This document shows positions 26,465 to 34,873 of a stretch of DNA of 64,000 bases, piece after piece; the first letter of the stretch is position 1; each line of letters begins with the position of its first letter. Position numbers and translations under genes: made by a program. Under the pieces are notes generated by a model that was not told the DNA's origin, ran no database searches, and saw only the letters and a program-made list of their open reading frames with translations. Origin of the DNA: Ureibacillus manganicus DSM 26584 (GTDB lineage: Bacteria > Bacillota > Bacilli > Bacillales_A > Planococcaceae); contig NZ_JPVN01000002.1 of assembly GCF_000772945.1 (NCBI RefSeq), positions 184,885 to 248,884 on the forward strand, written 5' to 3'.

Positions 26465-26720
26465 TATCCTTCCCCCCTCACTTGTACATAGTATAAATTG
26501 TCTCGCTATTATCTATCAAACTCTGAAAATTCACTTTCAACCACATACTCTCACTTAAAAATCATTTTTCTAAATTCACAAATCTATCAACTTTAATTCA
26601 TAATTTACTAACTTTTCCTTAGTTTTTGAAACTTTTTTTTAGAGACAACGTATATATTGTTATAGAAAAGGTTATAAAAAAAGTATGAAGTACTTTATTA
26701 TGAATGATTAGTGAACACTA

Positions 26721-26750
26721 TTGACTTACTTTTATCTTACCAGTAAGATA
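26721..26750 (+). promoter_or_regulatory. Promoter with an 18-bp palindromic operator (Spx-like/marR operon)
   Basis: -35 TTGACT (26721-26726), 17-bp spacer, -10 TAAGAT (26744-26749). The perfect palindrome TATCTTACCAGTAAGATA (26733-26750) fills the spacer and the -10. MarR-type repressors bind such 16-18 bp palindromes, and a marR gene is the second gene downstream, so autoregulation is the simplest reading. The rest of the 348-bp gap shows nothing else recognised. Confidence 0.55.
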
Positions 26751-26812
26751 TATGTATAACAGATTTATTTTACTTGTAAGCTTTTATAAACTTATGAAAG
26801 CGAGGAGTTATT

Positions 26813-27217
26813 ATGACAGTTACAATTTACACACAATCAAGTTGTTCTTCATCTAGAAAAGCAATTAAATGGTTAAAAGAAAACAAAATCGATTTTGTTG
26901 AAAAACGCATTACTTCTCATCCACTTTCTTTAGCTGAATTTAAAAATATTTTGCGTATGACAGAAGATGGTACAGACGAAATAATTGCTACTAACTCAAA
27001 TGATTTTAAAAATCTTAATATTGATATCGACCAACTTTCAATACAAGAGCTTTATGACTTAATTCAAAAATATCCACGTATGTTACGAAGCCCGATTCTA
27101 TTGGATGCAAAACGTATTCAAGTTGGCTACAATGAAATGGATATTCGTCGATTTATTCCACGTAAAGTTCGCGCTTATGAACTTGTTGCAATGCAAAAGC
27201 TTGCAAGTCAAATGTAA
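26813..27217 (+). CDS. Spx/ArsC-family protein lacking the second redox cysteine
   Basis: 134 residues, full Spx length and fold: N-terminal beta-alpha-beta, central helical part, RSPILLDAKRIQVGYNEMDIRRFIPR near the end. Spx binds the C-terminal domain of RNA polymerase alpha and redirects transcription in disulfide stress; the residue equivalent to the alpha-contacting Gly52 is present (G53). Where Spx has a CxxC switch (C10/C13), this protein has C11-S-S-S14, so an intramolecular disulfide switch at that site is impossible. ATG 26813 follows GAGGAG. It precedes a marR gene behind a palindromic operator. Probably an Spx paralogue, not the main Spx. Confidence 0.88.
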   Translation: MTVTIYTQSSCSSSRKAIKWLKENKIDFVEKRITSHPLSLAEFKNILRMTEDGTDEIIATNSNDFKNLNIDIDQLSIQELYDLIQKYPRMLRSPILLDAKRIQVGYNEMDIRRFIPRKVRAYELVAMQKLASQM

Positions 27218-27225
27218 AACATGAT

Positions 27226-27270
27226 TAGCTTAGTGAAGAGACTTCCTTTGGATTTCTCTTTACTAAGCTA
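27226..27270 (+). terminator. Hairpin between the Spx-like gene and marR
   Basis: 16-bp stem TAGCTTAGTGAAGAGA / TCTCTTTACTAAGCTA with one G-T pair, then ATTTAATC. It lies nine bases after the Spx-like stop. The weak T tract suggests partial termination, lowering marR expression relative to the first gene. Confidence 0.75.
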
Positions 27271-27295
27271 TTTAATCGATGGGGGCTTCGCGTGT

Positions 27296-27727
27296 ATGGA
27301 TCACCAAAGATATGAAAATCTTACTTCTCTATTTGAAGTAGTTTCTTCTTTAGAGCGGAAATGGGCAAATGAATGGAACCAAAAAAATCACTTGGGCTTT
27401 TCAAAATCTCATATACTCTTGTTAGAATTATTATCTAAGGAAGGCCCGAAGCGTCCGTCTGTTATTGCAGAGCGCCTAAAAGTAACTACTGGTGGCGTTA
27501 CGGTTTTAACTACAAAACTCATTAATTCAGGCTTTATAGAAAAAACACAAAGTAGTTCAGATCGCCGTTCTTCTCAAATTGCTATTACTCCAGAAGGCGA
27601 AAAGATTTTAGATGAATCGAGATCTCATGTAAGTGAAATGGTGAACTCCATGTTCGGTATGCTTACAAATGAAGAAATAAAAACATTACATACTATTTTT
27701 GAAAAATGTTTACTAAATAATAAGTGA
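27296..27727 (+). CDS. MarR family transcriptional regulator
   Basis: 143 residues from ATG 27296 (GGGGG upstream). An open frame extends to 27221, but that stretch forms the hairpin described above and is unlikely to be translated. A winged helix at about 40-105 has RPSVIAERLKVTTGGVTVLTTKLINSGFIEKTQSSSDRRSSQIAITPEG, typical of MarR with the DxR wing. No conserved sensory Cys of the OhrR type is visible. It probably represses its own operon with the Spx-like gene through the palindrome at 26733. Confidence 0.9.
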   Translation: MDHQRYENLTSLFEVVSSLERKWANEWNQKNHLGFSKSHILLLELLSKEGPKRPSVIAERLKVTTGGVTVLTTKLINSGFIEKTQSSSDRRSSQIAITPEGEKILDESRSHVSEMVNSMFGMLTNEEIKTLHTIFEKCLLNNK

Positions 27728-27728
27728 A

Positions 27729-27771
27729 AAGGATAGTCATGAAGTGACACTTCATGGACTATCCCTTTTTT
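27729..27771 (+). terminator. Terminator of marR
   Basis: GGATAGTCATGAAG / CTTCATGGACTATCC stem followed by CTTTTTT. Confidence 0.92.
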
Positions 27772-27808
27772 CTACTTTCCTCTCTCCCCTGCTGCTTCTA
27801 ATGAAAAA

Positions 27809-27837
27809 AAAGAATTGCTCTTAGAGAACAATTCTTT
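27809..27837 (-). terminator. Terminator of the ECF sigma factor gene
   Basis: AAAGAATTG / CAATTCTTT stem extended by TCTCTAAGAG and followed by TTTTTTTC on the minus strand. Confidence 0.9.
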
Positions 27838-27852
27838 CTAATTAAGCTGTAA

Positions 27853-28401
27853 TTAAGCTGTTAAAACTCCATCAACCACTGAATCATCAGCTAACAATAT
27901 TTCTTTCAATCTTGCTTTCGCACGGAATAAACGTGACTTTACTGTTCCAATTGACACTTTCATAAGATTTGAAATCTCAACTAATGAATATTGGTCAACA
28001 TAGAAATACCATAACGTTTTTTGATAAATTCCATCGAGCATTTTCATCTTTTCCTGAACAATTTTTGTTACGGCTTCTTTTTCAACTTGTTCCTCAGTTG
28101 AAAGATCGTTATTAGGAACCAAATCTAAGATTGGAACGTCTAATGTTTCAGGTTGATGCATTAAGTACTTGCTACGACGAACATTTTTGCGATAGCGGTC
28201 ACGGAAAGTGTTCATTGTAATAGTAGTAAGCCAAGCTTTCACATGTTCTACTTGGTAAACTTGTTCTTCGTTACGAACTACTTTTACCCATACTTCTTGC
28301 ATCAGGTCCTCTGCTTCCTGTGCGTTACGTGTTAATTTTAAACATAAATGATATATATATCGGTTATATTCTTCATATACCCCAGCTAAATTTTTACTCA
28401 T
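27853..28401 (-). CDS. ECF-type RNA polymerase sigma factor
   Basis: 182 residues from ATG 28401, seven bases after GGAGGT; an upstream Met at 28416 is part of the Shine-Dalgarno region. Region 2 has EEYNRYIYHLCLKLTRNAQEAEDLMQEVWVK and region 4 has QYSLVEISNLMKVSIGTVKSRLFRAKARLKE; the two are joined by a linker without sigma region 3, as in group 4 sigma factors. No anti-sigma gene follows; a strong terminator does. Which regulon it controls cannot be told from here. Confidence 0.92.
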   Translation of the reverse strand: MSKNLAGVYEEYNRYIYHLCLKLTRNAQEAEDLMQEVWVKVVRNEEQVYQVEHVKAWLTTITMNTFRDRYRKNVRRSKYLMHQPETLDVPILDLVPNNDLSTEEQVEKEAVTKIVQEKMKMLDGIYQKTLWYFYVDQYSLVEISNLMKVSIGTVKSRLFRAKARLKEILLADDSVVDGVLTA

Positions 28402-28663
28402 TTTTCGTACCTCCATATAAATTGACGTAATTTATATATCTTTCTACAGTTTCTATTTTGCCAAATAATTGTATTACATCCCATCGCATTAGCTTTCAAT
28501 TTCATTACATTGATGTAAGAATTCAGTATCTTAGTACTAACAATATATTACAAATGAAGGAATCTTCAGAATTCTACATGCAATCGGCACTCTGAAAAAT
28601 GCCGTACAACTACGTTTCTGTTATACTGTTTTTACTATGGAAATTTGGAAATGAGGGAATTTA

Positions 28664-30046
28664 ATGAGTCATTTACAATTGTTGGATGAATATTTCACAC
28701 AACATCGAGAAAAACATTTAGAAGAACTTAAGGAGTTTTTACGTATCCCAAGCATTAGTTCACTATCCGAACATAAAGAAGATATGTTAACAGCTGCTAA
28801 CTGGTTAGCTGAAGCTTTGAAAAAGTTAGGAATCGAAAACGTTTCAGTTGATGAAACAAAAGGCCACCCTGTTGTTTACGGCGACTGGCTTCATGCTGAA
28901 GGAAAGCCGACAATTCTATTTTACGGACACTATGATGTGCAACCAGTAGATCCATTACACTTATGGGAATCAGAACCTTTCAATCCTGAAATCCGTGATA
29001 ATAAATTGTTTGCACGTGGTTCTTCAGATGATAAAGGACAAGTATTCATGCATTTAAAAATGATTGAAGCACTTTTTGCAACCGAAGGCACACTTCCTGT
29101 AAATGTTAAATTTATCTATGAAGGCGAAGAAGAAGTTGGTAGTCCTAATCTTCCTGCCTATGTTGAGGAAAATAAAGAAAAGCTTGCTGCTAATCTTATT
29201 GTAATTTCTGATACTGGGCTATACGCACCTGGAAAACCAGCAGTGTGCTATGGACTTCGTGGTCTAACTGGCGTTCAAATTGATGTTCGTGGTGCAAAAG
29301 GAGATCTTCACTCAGGCCTTTACGGCGGTGGTGTTCAAAACGCAATTCATGCCTTAGCTGAAATATTAGCATCATTCCGTAATGAGGATGGACAAATTTT
29401 AGTAGATGGTTTTTATGATAAAGTTCTCCCTCTTACAGACGAAGAACGACAAGCTTATCAAGAACTAAACTTTGACGAGGATGCATTAAAAGCAGAAATT
29501 GGTGTAAATGAATTATTCGGGGAAAAAGGATATTCATACTTAGAACAAACTTGGGCTCGTCCTACTCTTGAAATAAATGGTGTTTTTGGTGGGTTTTCTG
29601 GTGAAGGAATTAAAACCGTATTACCTGCTGAAGCTGGTGCAAAAATTACTTGTCGCTTAGTACCTAATCAAGATCCAGAAGAAATTGTTGAGTTACTTCG
29701 CAAGCATATTCAAAAACATCAGCCTGCTGGCGTAGAAATTACTGTATCTGAATTTGACAAAGGTGCTCCTTATATTACACCATTTGATCACCCTGTAATC
29801 CAAGCAGCTGGTCGTTCATATGAAAAAGTTTACAATGTCCCAACTGCGTATACTCGTGGTGGTGGTTCAATTCCAATTGTGGCTGCTTTCGATCAGATTT
29901 TAGAGTTGCCGGTGGTGTTAATGGGCTTTGGACTAAATAGTGAAAATTTCCATGCGCCAAATGAACATTTCCACTTAGAGAATTTTGATAAAGGTCTTCG
30001 TGTTCTCGGAGATTATGTACATGAGGTTTCAAAACTATCTTTATAA
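28664..30046 (+). CDS. M20 family dipeptidase
   Basis: 460 residues. The dinuclear zinc site residues are visible: H in YGHYDVQPVDP, bridging D in RGSSDDKGQ, catalytic/general-base E-E in YEGEEEVGSPN, D in ISDTG, and the late H in NSENFHAPNEHF. The central lid/dimerisation domain includes LRGLTGVQIDVRGAKGDLHSG. This is the CNDP/PepV-like branch acting on dipeptides in the cytosol. ATG 28664 follows GAGGGAA. Monocistronic with a clear terminator. Confidence 0.93.
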   Translation: MSHLQLLDEYFTQHREKHLEELKEFLRIPSISSLSEHKEDMLTAANWLAEALKKLGIENVSVDETKGHPVVYGDWLHAEGKPTILFYGHYDVQPVDPLHLWESEPFNPEIRDNKLFARGSSDDKGQVFMHLKMIEALFATEGTLPVNVKFIYEGEEEVGSPNLPAYVEENKEKLAANLIVISDTGLYAPGKPAVCYGLRGLTGVQIDVRGAKGDLHSGLYGGGVQNAIHALAEILASFRNEDGQILVDGFYDKVLPLTDEERQAYQELNFDEDALKAEIGVNELFGEKGYSYLEQTWARPTLEINGVFGGFSGEGIKTVLPAEAGAKITCRLVPNQDPEEIVELLRKHIQKHQPAGVEITVSEFDKGAPYITPFDHPVIQAAGRSYEKVYNVPTAYTRGGGSIPIVAAFDQILELPVVLMGFGLNSENFHAPNEHFHLENFDKGLRVLGDYVHEVSKLSL

Positions 30047-30076
30047 TATTTCTCTAAAAATTAAATACATTAACGC

Positions 30077-30110
30077 AAAAAGTCGACCCTGTTACCAGAG
30101 TCGACTTTTT
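30077..30110 (+). terminator. Terminator of the M20 dipeptidase gene
   Basis: AAAAGTCGAC / GTCGACTTTTT hairpin. Confidence 0.93.
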
Positions 30111-30538
30111 GAACTAACCTTTTTAAAGCAATATATAATTATAGGGGAGGTTATATATCTTGTCGAACAAGCTTTACTAAGGTTTATTGAGCTTAACTAA
30201 TCACTTTTACTAAAGAGCGATCATTTCATATCAGTTACATTTGTAACCTTTATGATGATATTAGTTTATCATTGATACTTATGACTAGGAATAGTTTTTT
30301 CTTATATGTCACATTTTTATCATATTTTTGTTCACAATTTCGAAATAAATTGTTATATAACATATCAATCAAAGTATCTTTTCCCTAGAATAATTTCTTA
30401 AATGCCGAAAAAATGCACTTTATAAGAAATCCTGTCCCACAAACTGTTATAATTGTTAATTACTCACCAATTGTTTATCATAAAATTTTGACTTTTCATT
30501 AAATTAATTATCCTATCTGATTCTTTTTTGCACAAAAA

Positions 30539-30570
30539 ATGAGCATAAAACATAAATGTTTTACACTCAT
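30539..30570 (-). terminator. Terminator of ctaB
   Basis: Stem ATGAGTGTAAAACAT / ATGTTTTATGCTCAT on the minus strand with one mismatch, followed by TTTTTTG. Confidence 0.93.
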
Positions 30571-30578
30571 AAGTTTTT

Positions 30579-31469
30579 TTAACTAATAATCATAGCTACT
30601 ATTGAATAAATAATGACAGTAGCAAATTCAATTGTCATAAATAGTAAAGAATACACAAACATTTTAGTTGCCCATGTTTTCCCTTCCATTTTATGATAGC
30701 CTACAAAACTCAACCACAACCAAATTACCGCTAAAAGTAAGGAAACAAGTGTCAGTCCCCAACTAATTGGTACAAATAAGAAACTTGTTAATGTTAGGAT
30801 CACTAAATAGATGTTCGTTTGAATGTAAGTTCTGCGAATTCCTTTAACAACCGGTAACATTGGGACGTCTGCTGCAGAATAATCATCTTTCTTACGAATC
30901 GCAATTGCATAAAAATGTGGCATTTGCCAAATGACCATTATAAAAAATAGTGCCCACGCTGCTGGATGCCATATGTCTGGAGCAACAGCTGCCCATCCGA
31001 TTAATGGCGGCATTGCACCAGAAATACTACCAACTTCAGTATTCCAAATCGTTCTCCGCTTTGTCCACATTGTATAAGGAACAACATAGAAAAACACTCC
31101 AAGAAATCCTAAAAGAGCAGCAAGCAATGTTGTAAACGACAAAATTACAAGACCTGCTATCAACAAGATCGTTGCAACAATCATTACGAATTTCGCGTCT
31201 AATTCACCGGTAACAGTCGGACGAGTTTTAGTACGCGCCATTTTCAAATCGATATCACGATCATAAAGATTATTAAATGCTCCAGCAGCACCTATGATGA
31301 ATGCACTTCCGATAATTGCAAAAATGATATTTGGGATGTTTTCAACAAAATCTAAATTATAAGTATATAAAGCAAGCATTAAGGCGGCAATCATTGGAAT
31401 TAAATTGGACTTAATAATTCCGGTCTTAACTGTTTTTGCCCACAAATCCATATAGTTCTGCATAATCAA
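30579..31469 (-). CDS. ctaB: Protohaem IX farnesyltransferase (haem O synthase)
   Basis: 296 residues, UbiA superfamily with about nine membrane helices. The first polyprenyl-binding motif is NNLYDRDIDLKMARTKTRP (about 66-84), and a second conserved loop is IRKKDDYSAADVPMLPVVKG. The enzyme converts haem B to haem O for terminal oxidases, so the host respires aerobically. TTG 31469 lies seven bases after GAAGGG, while the ATG two codons later is 13 away, so TTG is favoured. It is not beside ctaA or ctaCDEF here. Confidence 0.93.
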   Translation of the reverse strand: MIMQNYMDLWAKTVKTGIIKSNLIPMIAALMLALYTYNLDFVENIPNIIFAIIGSAFIIGAAGAFNNLYDRDIDLKMARTKTRPTVTGELDAKFVMIVATILLIAGLVILSFTTLLAALLGFLGVFFYVVPYTMWTKRRTIWNTEVGSISGAMPPLIGWAAVAPDIWHPAAWALFFIMVIWQMPHFYAIAIRKKDDYSAADVPMLPVVKGIRRTYIQTNIYLVILTLTSFLFVPISWGLTLVSLLLAVIWLWLSFVGYHKMEGKTWATKMFVYSLLFMTIEFATVIIYSIVAMIIS

Positions 31470-31625
31470 TCATATTCCCTTCACTAACAAACACAAATCG
31501 TCAAAATAGCACATGATTCTATCATAACATTGATTTATGGTATACAACAATTATATAACTCTTAGGATTTTGCGATTTTTGTAGATATATTGTCGTTTTT
31601 AGATTTTTTTCTCAACATTTACCAT

Positions 31626-33050
31626 TTACCATGTTAGTACTTCTTCTGCAACAACTAATCCAACTAGTTTATTTTTATTCCAAATATCATCCCAGTACTT
31701 TAATGGAACAAATGATTCCTTTATGTGTGGAGCAATTTCCATAGTAATACCTGGCAATTTGTACGTCATTATAAACCAGTCAGCAGAAGCACCTGACCCT
31801 GTATCTCCTGTAGGTTTCATAATCCGATAGCCTGTTACTTTACTCAATTTTTTCGCAAGAGTTAGATCTCTTTTTAATTGCTCTCCCACTTGGTGGTGGT
31901 AGTAATAAATTACTGACCCAGAGCTATGATAAGTAATATACGATTTAATGATTCGTTGTGCGATAAAATCCCTTAAAGCTCTTGCTTCAGGTTCTGTAAA
32001 GGGACCTTCTCCTTTATAATCTTTATAGGCTGGAAACTTCACTGTTTTCTTAGTTACCCACCCACCATCAAAGTTCCGATTTAAGTCCACACCGTGTATA
32101 TTTGCTTTCCATCGATTAAAGTTTACACTCCCATAGTTCATAATGATTTGTTCTGGTAGTACACTAAGACCCGTTTGTACAAGTGTGACACCATCTGGAT
32201 TCATCATTGGCACAAACCAAATACTTACCTTGTTCAATAATTCTTTTACATCAAATTCACCAATTTTTGAACTCTCATCATAAGCCTTTATATATTCATC
32301 CATCATTTCAAGTAACACATTTGTCGTCATATGTTCCCTTCCATGCATGGAGGCATCCATTAAAATTTCTAAATCACCTTTTCCTATTTTGAGCGCGTAT
32401 AAATTTCTCCCTTGAACTGATGTTCCAATTTTCATCAACTCAGTAAAATCTGGATAGAGCAAAGATATTACCTGTAGAATGTATTCCATTTCATTGTAAC
32501 TAATATTCTTTTTTGGATTTACTAGATTTATATGACGAAAATCTGCCAAATCTATAAACATTTTCTTTCCAAACAGTTGTATAACACCAAGATTTTCTTC
32601 AACAGAGTGTAAAGTAACATCGTTTCCTATTTCAATAGTTGCTACGACATCACCACTTTCACTTCGAACTTGCGCATCCCTTTTTGCAGTAAGGATTGAA
32701 CTATTCCCTGTTGAATCAAATGGAAGCTCAAGCGTTGGTTTCTCATTTGTTGATTTCATTGCAAACTTAGGAATATTGTACTGAATATTTCCAACTTCAA
32801 CGGTAAAAAATATATCTGAGATAGTTGTTGGTGTTAAAACTAATCCAGATTCTAATGTCCCCATTTTCTTTAAACCCGTTGCTTCGGCTATATAAAATGG
32901 TGTCGGTTCAATCACTTTACCATTCCCCCCTGAATAGAAAGGAATCATATTATCAGTCGTAATGCCAATATCTTCAGTAGCTACTACAAAATTATTTTTC
33001 CAAAGGACAAATACTAAAACTAGCCAGACAAACAAAATTTTTTTGATCAT
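31626..33050 (-). CDS. Secreted M14 family zinc carboxypeptidase
   Basis: 474 residues from ATG 33050, eight bases after GGAG. An N-terminal hydrophobic segment (ILFVWLVLVFVLW) acts as signal peptide or anchor. Residues about 25-180 form beta-rich accessory regions resembling a copper-amine-oxidase-like or SH3-like wall domain. The catalytic domain (about 190-474) has HGREH (zinc H and E), NPDGV, DLNRNFDGGW (substrate carboxylate-binding Asn-Arg), YHSSG (zinc His), and TMEIAPH with the catalytic Glu. Probably removes C-terminal residues from cell-wall or environmental peptides. Oppositely charged metal ligands are all intact. Confidence 0.9.
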   Translation of the reverse strand: MIKKILFVWLVLVFVLWKNNFVVATEDIGITTDNMIPFYSGGNGKVIEPTPFYIAEATGLKKMGTLESGLVLTPTTISDIFFTVEVGNIQYNIPKFAMKSTNEKPTLELPFDSTGNSSILTAKRDAQVRSESGDVVATIEIGNDVTLHSVEENLGVIQLFGKKMFIDLADFRHINLVNPKKNISYNEMEYILQVISLLYPDFTELMKIGTSVQGRNLYALKIGKGDLEILMDASMHGREHMTTNVLLEMMDEYIKAYDESSKIGEFDVKELLNKVSIWFVPMMNPDGVTLVQTGLSVLPEQIIMNYGSVNFNRWKANIHGVDLNRNFDGGWVTKKTVKFPAYKDYKGEGPFTEPEARALRDFIAQRIIKSYITYHSSGSVIYYYHHQVGEQLKRDLTLAKKLSKVTGYRIMKPTGDTGSGASADWFIMTYKLPGITMEIAPHIKESFVPLKYWDDIWNKNKLVGLVVAEEVLTW

Positions 33051-33080
33051 TAAATACACTCCAAAAAATAAAAAATAAAA

Positions 33081-33105
33081 GAGAACTGCCTTTAAGACAA
33101 TTCTC
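33081..33105 (-). terminator. Terminator of the AbrB-type membrane protein gene
   Basis: GAGAATTGTC / GGCAGTTCTC hairpin followed by TTTTATTTTTTATTTTT on the minus strand. Confidence 0.85.
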
Positions 33106-33143
33106 AATTATTATTTTCTATAAATAATCACTTATTCGCTACT

Positions 33144-34226
33144 TTAGGATTTACTAATATTTACTTCATTTTTTTGATAGTGATCATGCTTCTTATCAAT
33201 CCATACACATGCAGCTTTTAGCAATGGGATAATAATGATGAAGACAAAAAGTAATCTAAACATTTGGAATACAGTTACCACTGATATATCTGCTCCGACC
33301 GCAGTAGCAAGTAAACTCATCTGATCTAATCCACCTGCTGCTGTACTTAAAAAGCTAGTTGGTAAAGAGTATTTAAATAAATAGGTTACCAATAGTCCTT
33401 GTAAGTACGTGATAAGTATTAATACGAGTGCACTTGATATTCCTAACATAAGTACCCTCGAACCAAGTTTTAGCATATGCGGTTTTAATAGAAGGCCAAT
33501 ATATGCTCCAATACAAATTTGTGCAATATGCAATAACCAAATGGGTATCTCAGGAGTAGATACACTCGTTAGTTGAAGCATTATAGTTAACAATACTGGG
33601 CCTAAAAAGAATGAAACAGGCAATTTAACTTTTTTGCCAACTATCGCACAGAAATAGGCAACGGTTATAAGAACGATTACTGGTAATAATGTTTGTATAG
33701 TAAACCCTACATTCTCACCCGTATCACTGATTACATGTCCTGAAACAATAAATGGAACAATTAAAACAATACATATTATCCTAATCACATGAAAATATGT
33801 GACTATGGCAAGGTTAATTTCTTTTTCTTCTTCTGCAAAGGCTACAATTTGAGATAGGCCCCCAGGAACTGTGCAAGTAAGAGCTGTTTTGAAAGATATC
33901 TTCCCTAGTTTTTCAAGCGCATATGCTAGTACTACCGAAAGCAATGCAAGTGAAATGTTAAGAGCAAACATAAACCCAATAATCCAGCCCATTCCAGTAA
34001 ACAGATCGAATTGAAAGGATTGTCCAATTGCTACCCCTACAACAACTAGGCCAAAATTTCGAAAGGACGCTGACCACACTAAGTCTATTTTTTTTATTAT
34101 GAATTGACTAAGCAATACAGCAACTAACGGTCCTAACATCCAAGGTAATGGCAAATTTAAGCTTTTAAAAATGAATACCCCAATTAAACTAATGGTCATG
34201 ACTAAACCCATTGAAATAATTTGCAA
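33144..34226 (-). CDS. AbrB-duplication membrane protein (putative ammonia monooxygenase family)
   Basis: 360 residues, ten or so membrane helices in two homologous halves: GLNL-like openings LPLPWMLGPLVAVLL in the first half and LPVSFFLGPVLLTIMLQ in the second, then CTVPGGLSQIVAFAEEE and the matching TAAGGLDQMSLLATAVGAD. This family is often annotated as AbrB regulator or ammonia monooxygenase, but the sequence is plainly a transporter-like membrane protein. TTG 34226 lies nine bases after AAGGGG. Substrate unknown. Confidence 0.88.
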   Translation of the reverse strand: MQIISMGLVMTISLIGVFIFKSLNLPLPWMLGPLVAVLLSQFIIKKIDLVWSASFRNFGLVVVGVAIGQSFQFDLFTGMGWIIGFMFALNISLALLSVVLAYALEKLGKISFKTALTCTVPGGLSQIVAFAEEEKEINLAIVTYFHVIRIICIVLIVPFIVSGHVISDTGENVGFTIQTLLPVIVLITVAYFCAIVGKKVKLPVSFFLGPVLLTIMLQLTSVSTPEIPIWLLHIAQICIGAYIGLLLKPHMLKLGSRVLMLGISSALVLILITYLQGLLVTYLFKYSLPTSFLSTAAGGLDQMSLLATAVGADISVVTVFQMFRLLFVFIIIIPLLKAACVWIDKKHDHYQKNEVNISKS

Positions 34227-34443
34227 AATGAAACCCCTTCTTACTCAGTCTTCGATTCGTTTTTTCTTCTACCTCCAATAATACAGAAAATGGGTTTATT
34301 AATCTATGAATACAATTCACTTTATATCTACTTTTAGTTTCTATATAGGCATTTACCCTAGTACATTTGTGCACTTCATTGCATTTAATACTACAAGACC
34401 TTTACTTTTGCATCGTGTCAAAATTGAAAAGGAGCGAAGTATT

Positions 34444-34821
34444 GTGGAAGATGAACACAAAAAACAATCAGAAGATATTGCTTGTATTTCAATCATTCAT
34501 CAAAACCTTGAGATAGAAGCAATTGTTCAAATTAAGCCAAGAGTAATTATTGGGGATGATTTTTCATTAGAGTGTGGAGATTATATAATTTGTAGAATCG
34601 ACGAAGATCCTAAGCAAAAAGTTCGTAATAAAAATGTCCATAATTATAAATATGGGAAAACACCACATCTTGAAAAAGACGATGACTGTACATTTTTAAT
34701 TAAACAAGAACTTTGTTTAAGAATTCCATTAATATTCTCAGCTAAGGCTGTGGTCAAATCAGAGAAAGCGGTGTGTTTAGATACGCATGTAGAACCTTCT
34801 ACAGATTGTGAAGAAGATTAA
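34444..34821 (+). CDS. Cys-containing protein paralogous to the convergent gene at 34874 (possible spore-coat type)
   Basis: 125 residues from GTG 34444 after AAAAGGAG; the longer frame to 34306 lacks a ribosome site. The order EIEAIVQIKPRVIIG, LECGDY, CTFLIKQELCLRIPLIFSAKAVV, AVCLDTHVE parallels QATVTIRPDVQIL, SFCRGP, CTFTVSQNICVEIPLTFSVTPEA, IVC of the neighbouring convergent gene. No signal peptide. Evenly spaced Cys pairs and soluble beta-rich make-up are common in spore-coat and exosporium proteins, but the family is not one I recognise. Confidence 0.7.
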   Translation: MEDEHKKQSEDIACISIIHQNLEIEAIVQIKPRVIIGDDFSLECGDYIICRIDEDPKQKVRNKNVHNYKYGKTPHLEKDDDCTFLIKQELCLRIPLIFSAKAVVKSEKAVCLDTHVEPSTDCEED

Positions 34822-34850
34822 AAACAGACAGCTCATCGCTGTCTGTTTTT
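34821..34850. terminator. Bidirectional terminator between the two Cys-rich genes
   Basis: AAAACAGACAGC / GCTGTCTGTTTTT hairpin, 5-base loop. Confidence 0.93.
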
Positions 34851-34873
34851 GCATGCTATATTATAACTTTTCG

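Larger units (their letters stand above)
30047..30578. other. Intergenic region with one palindrome
   Basis: 532 bases between convergent genes. Besides the two terminators it contains a perfect 14-bp palindrome GTTACATTTGTAAC at 30234-30247 of unknown use. A GGGGAGG at about 30143-30149 is followed by TTG and only five codons before a stop, so no small gene is supported. Confidence 0.4.

Noticed and set aside
27221..27295. N-terminal extension of the MarR protein
   Set aside because: This stretch forms a 16-bp hairpin just after the Spx-like stop; a later ATG with its own GGGGG fits the family length.
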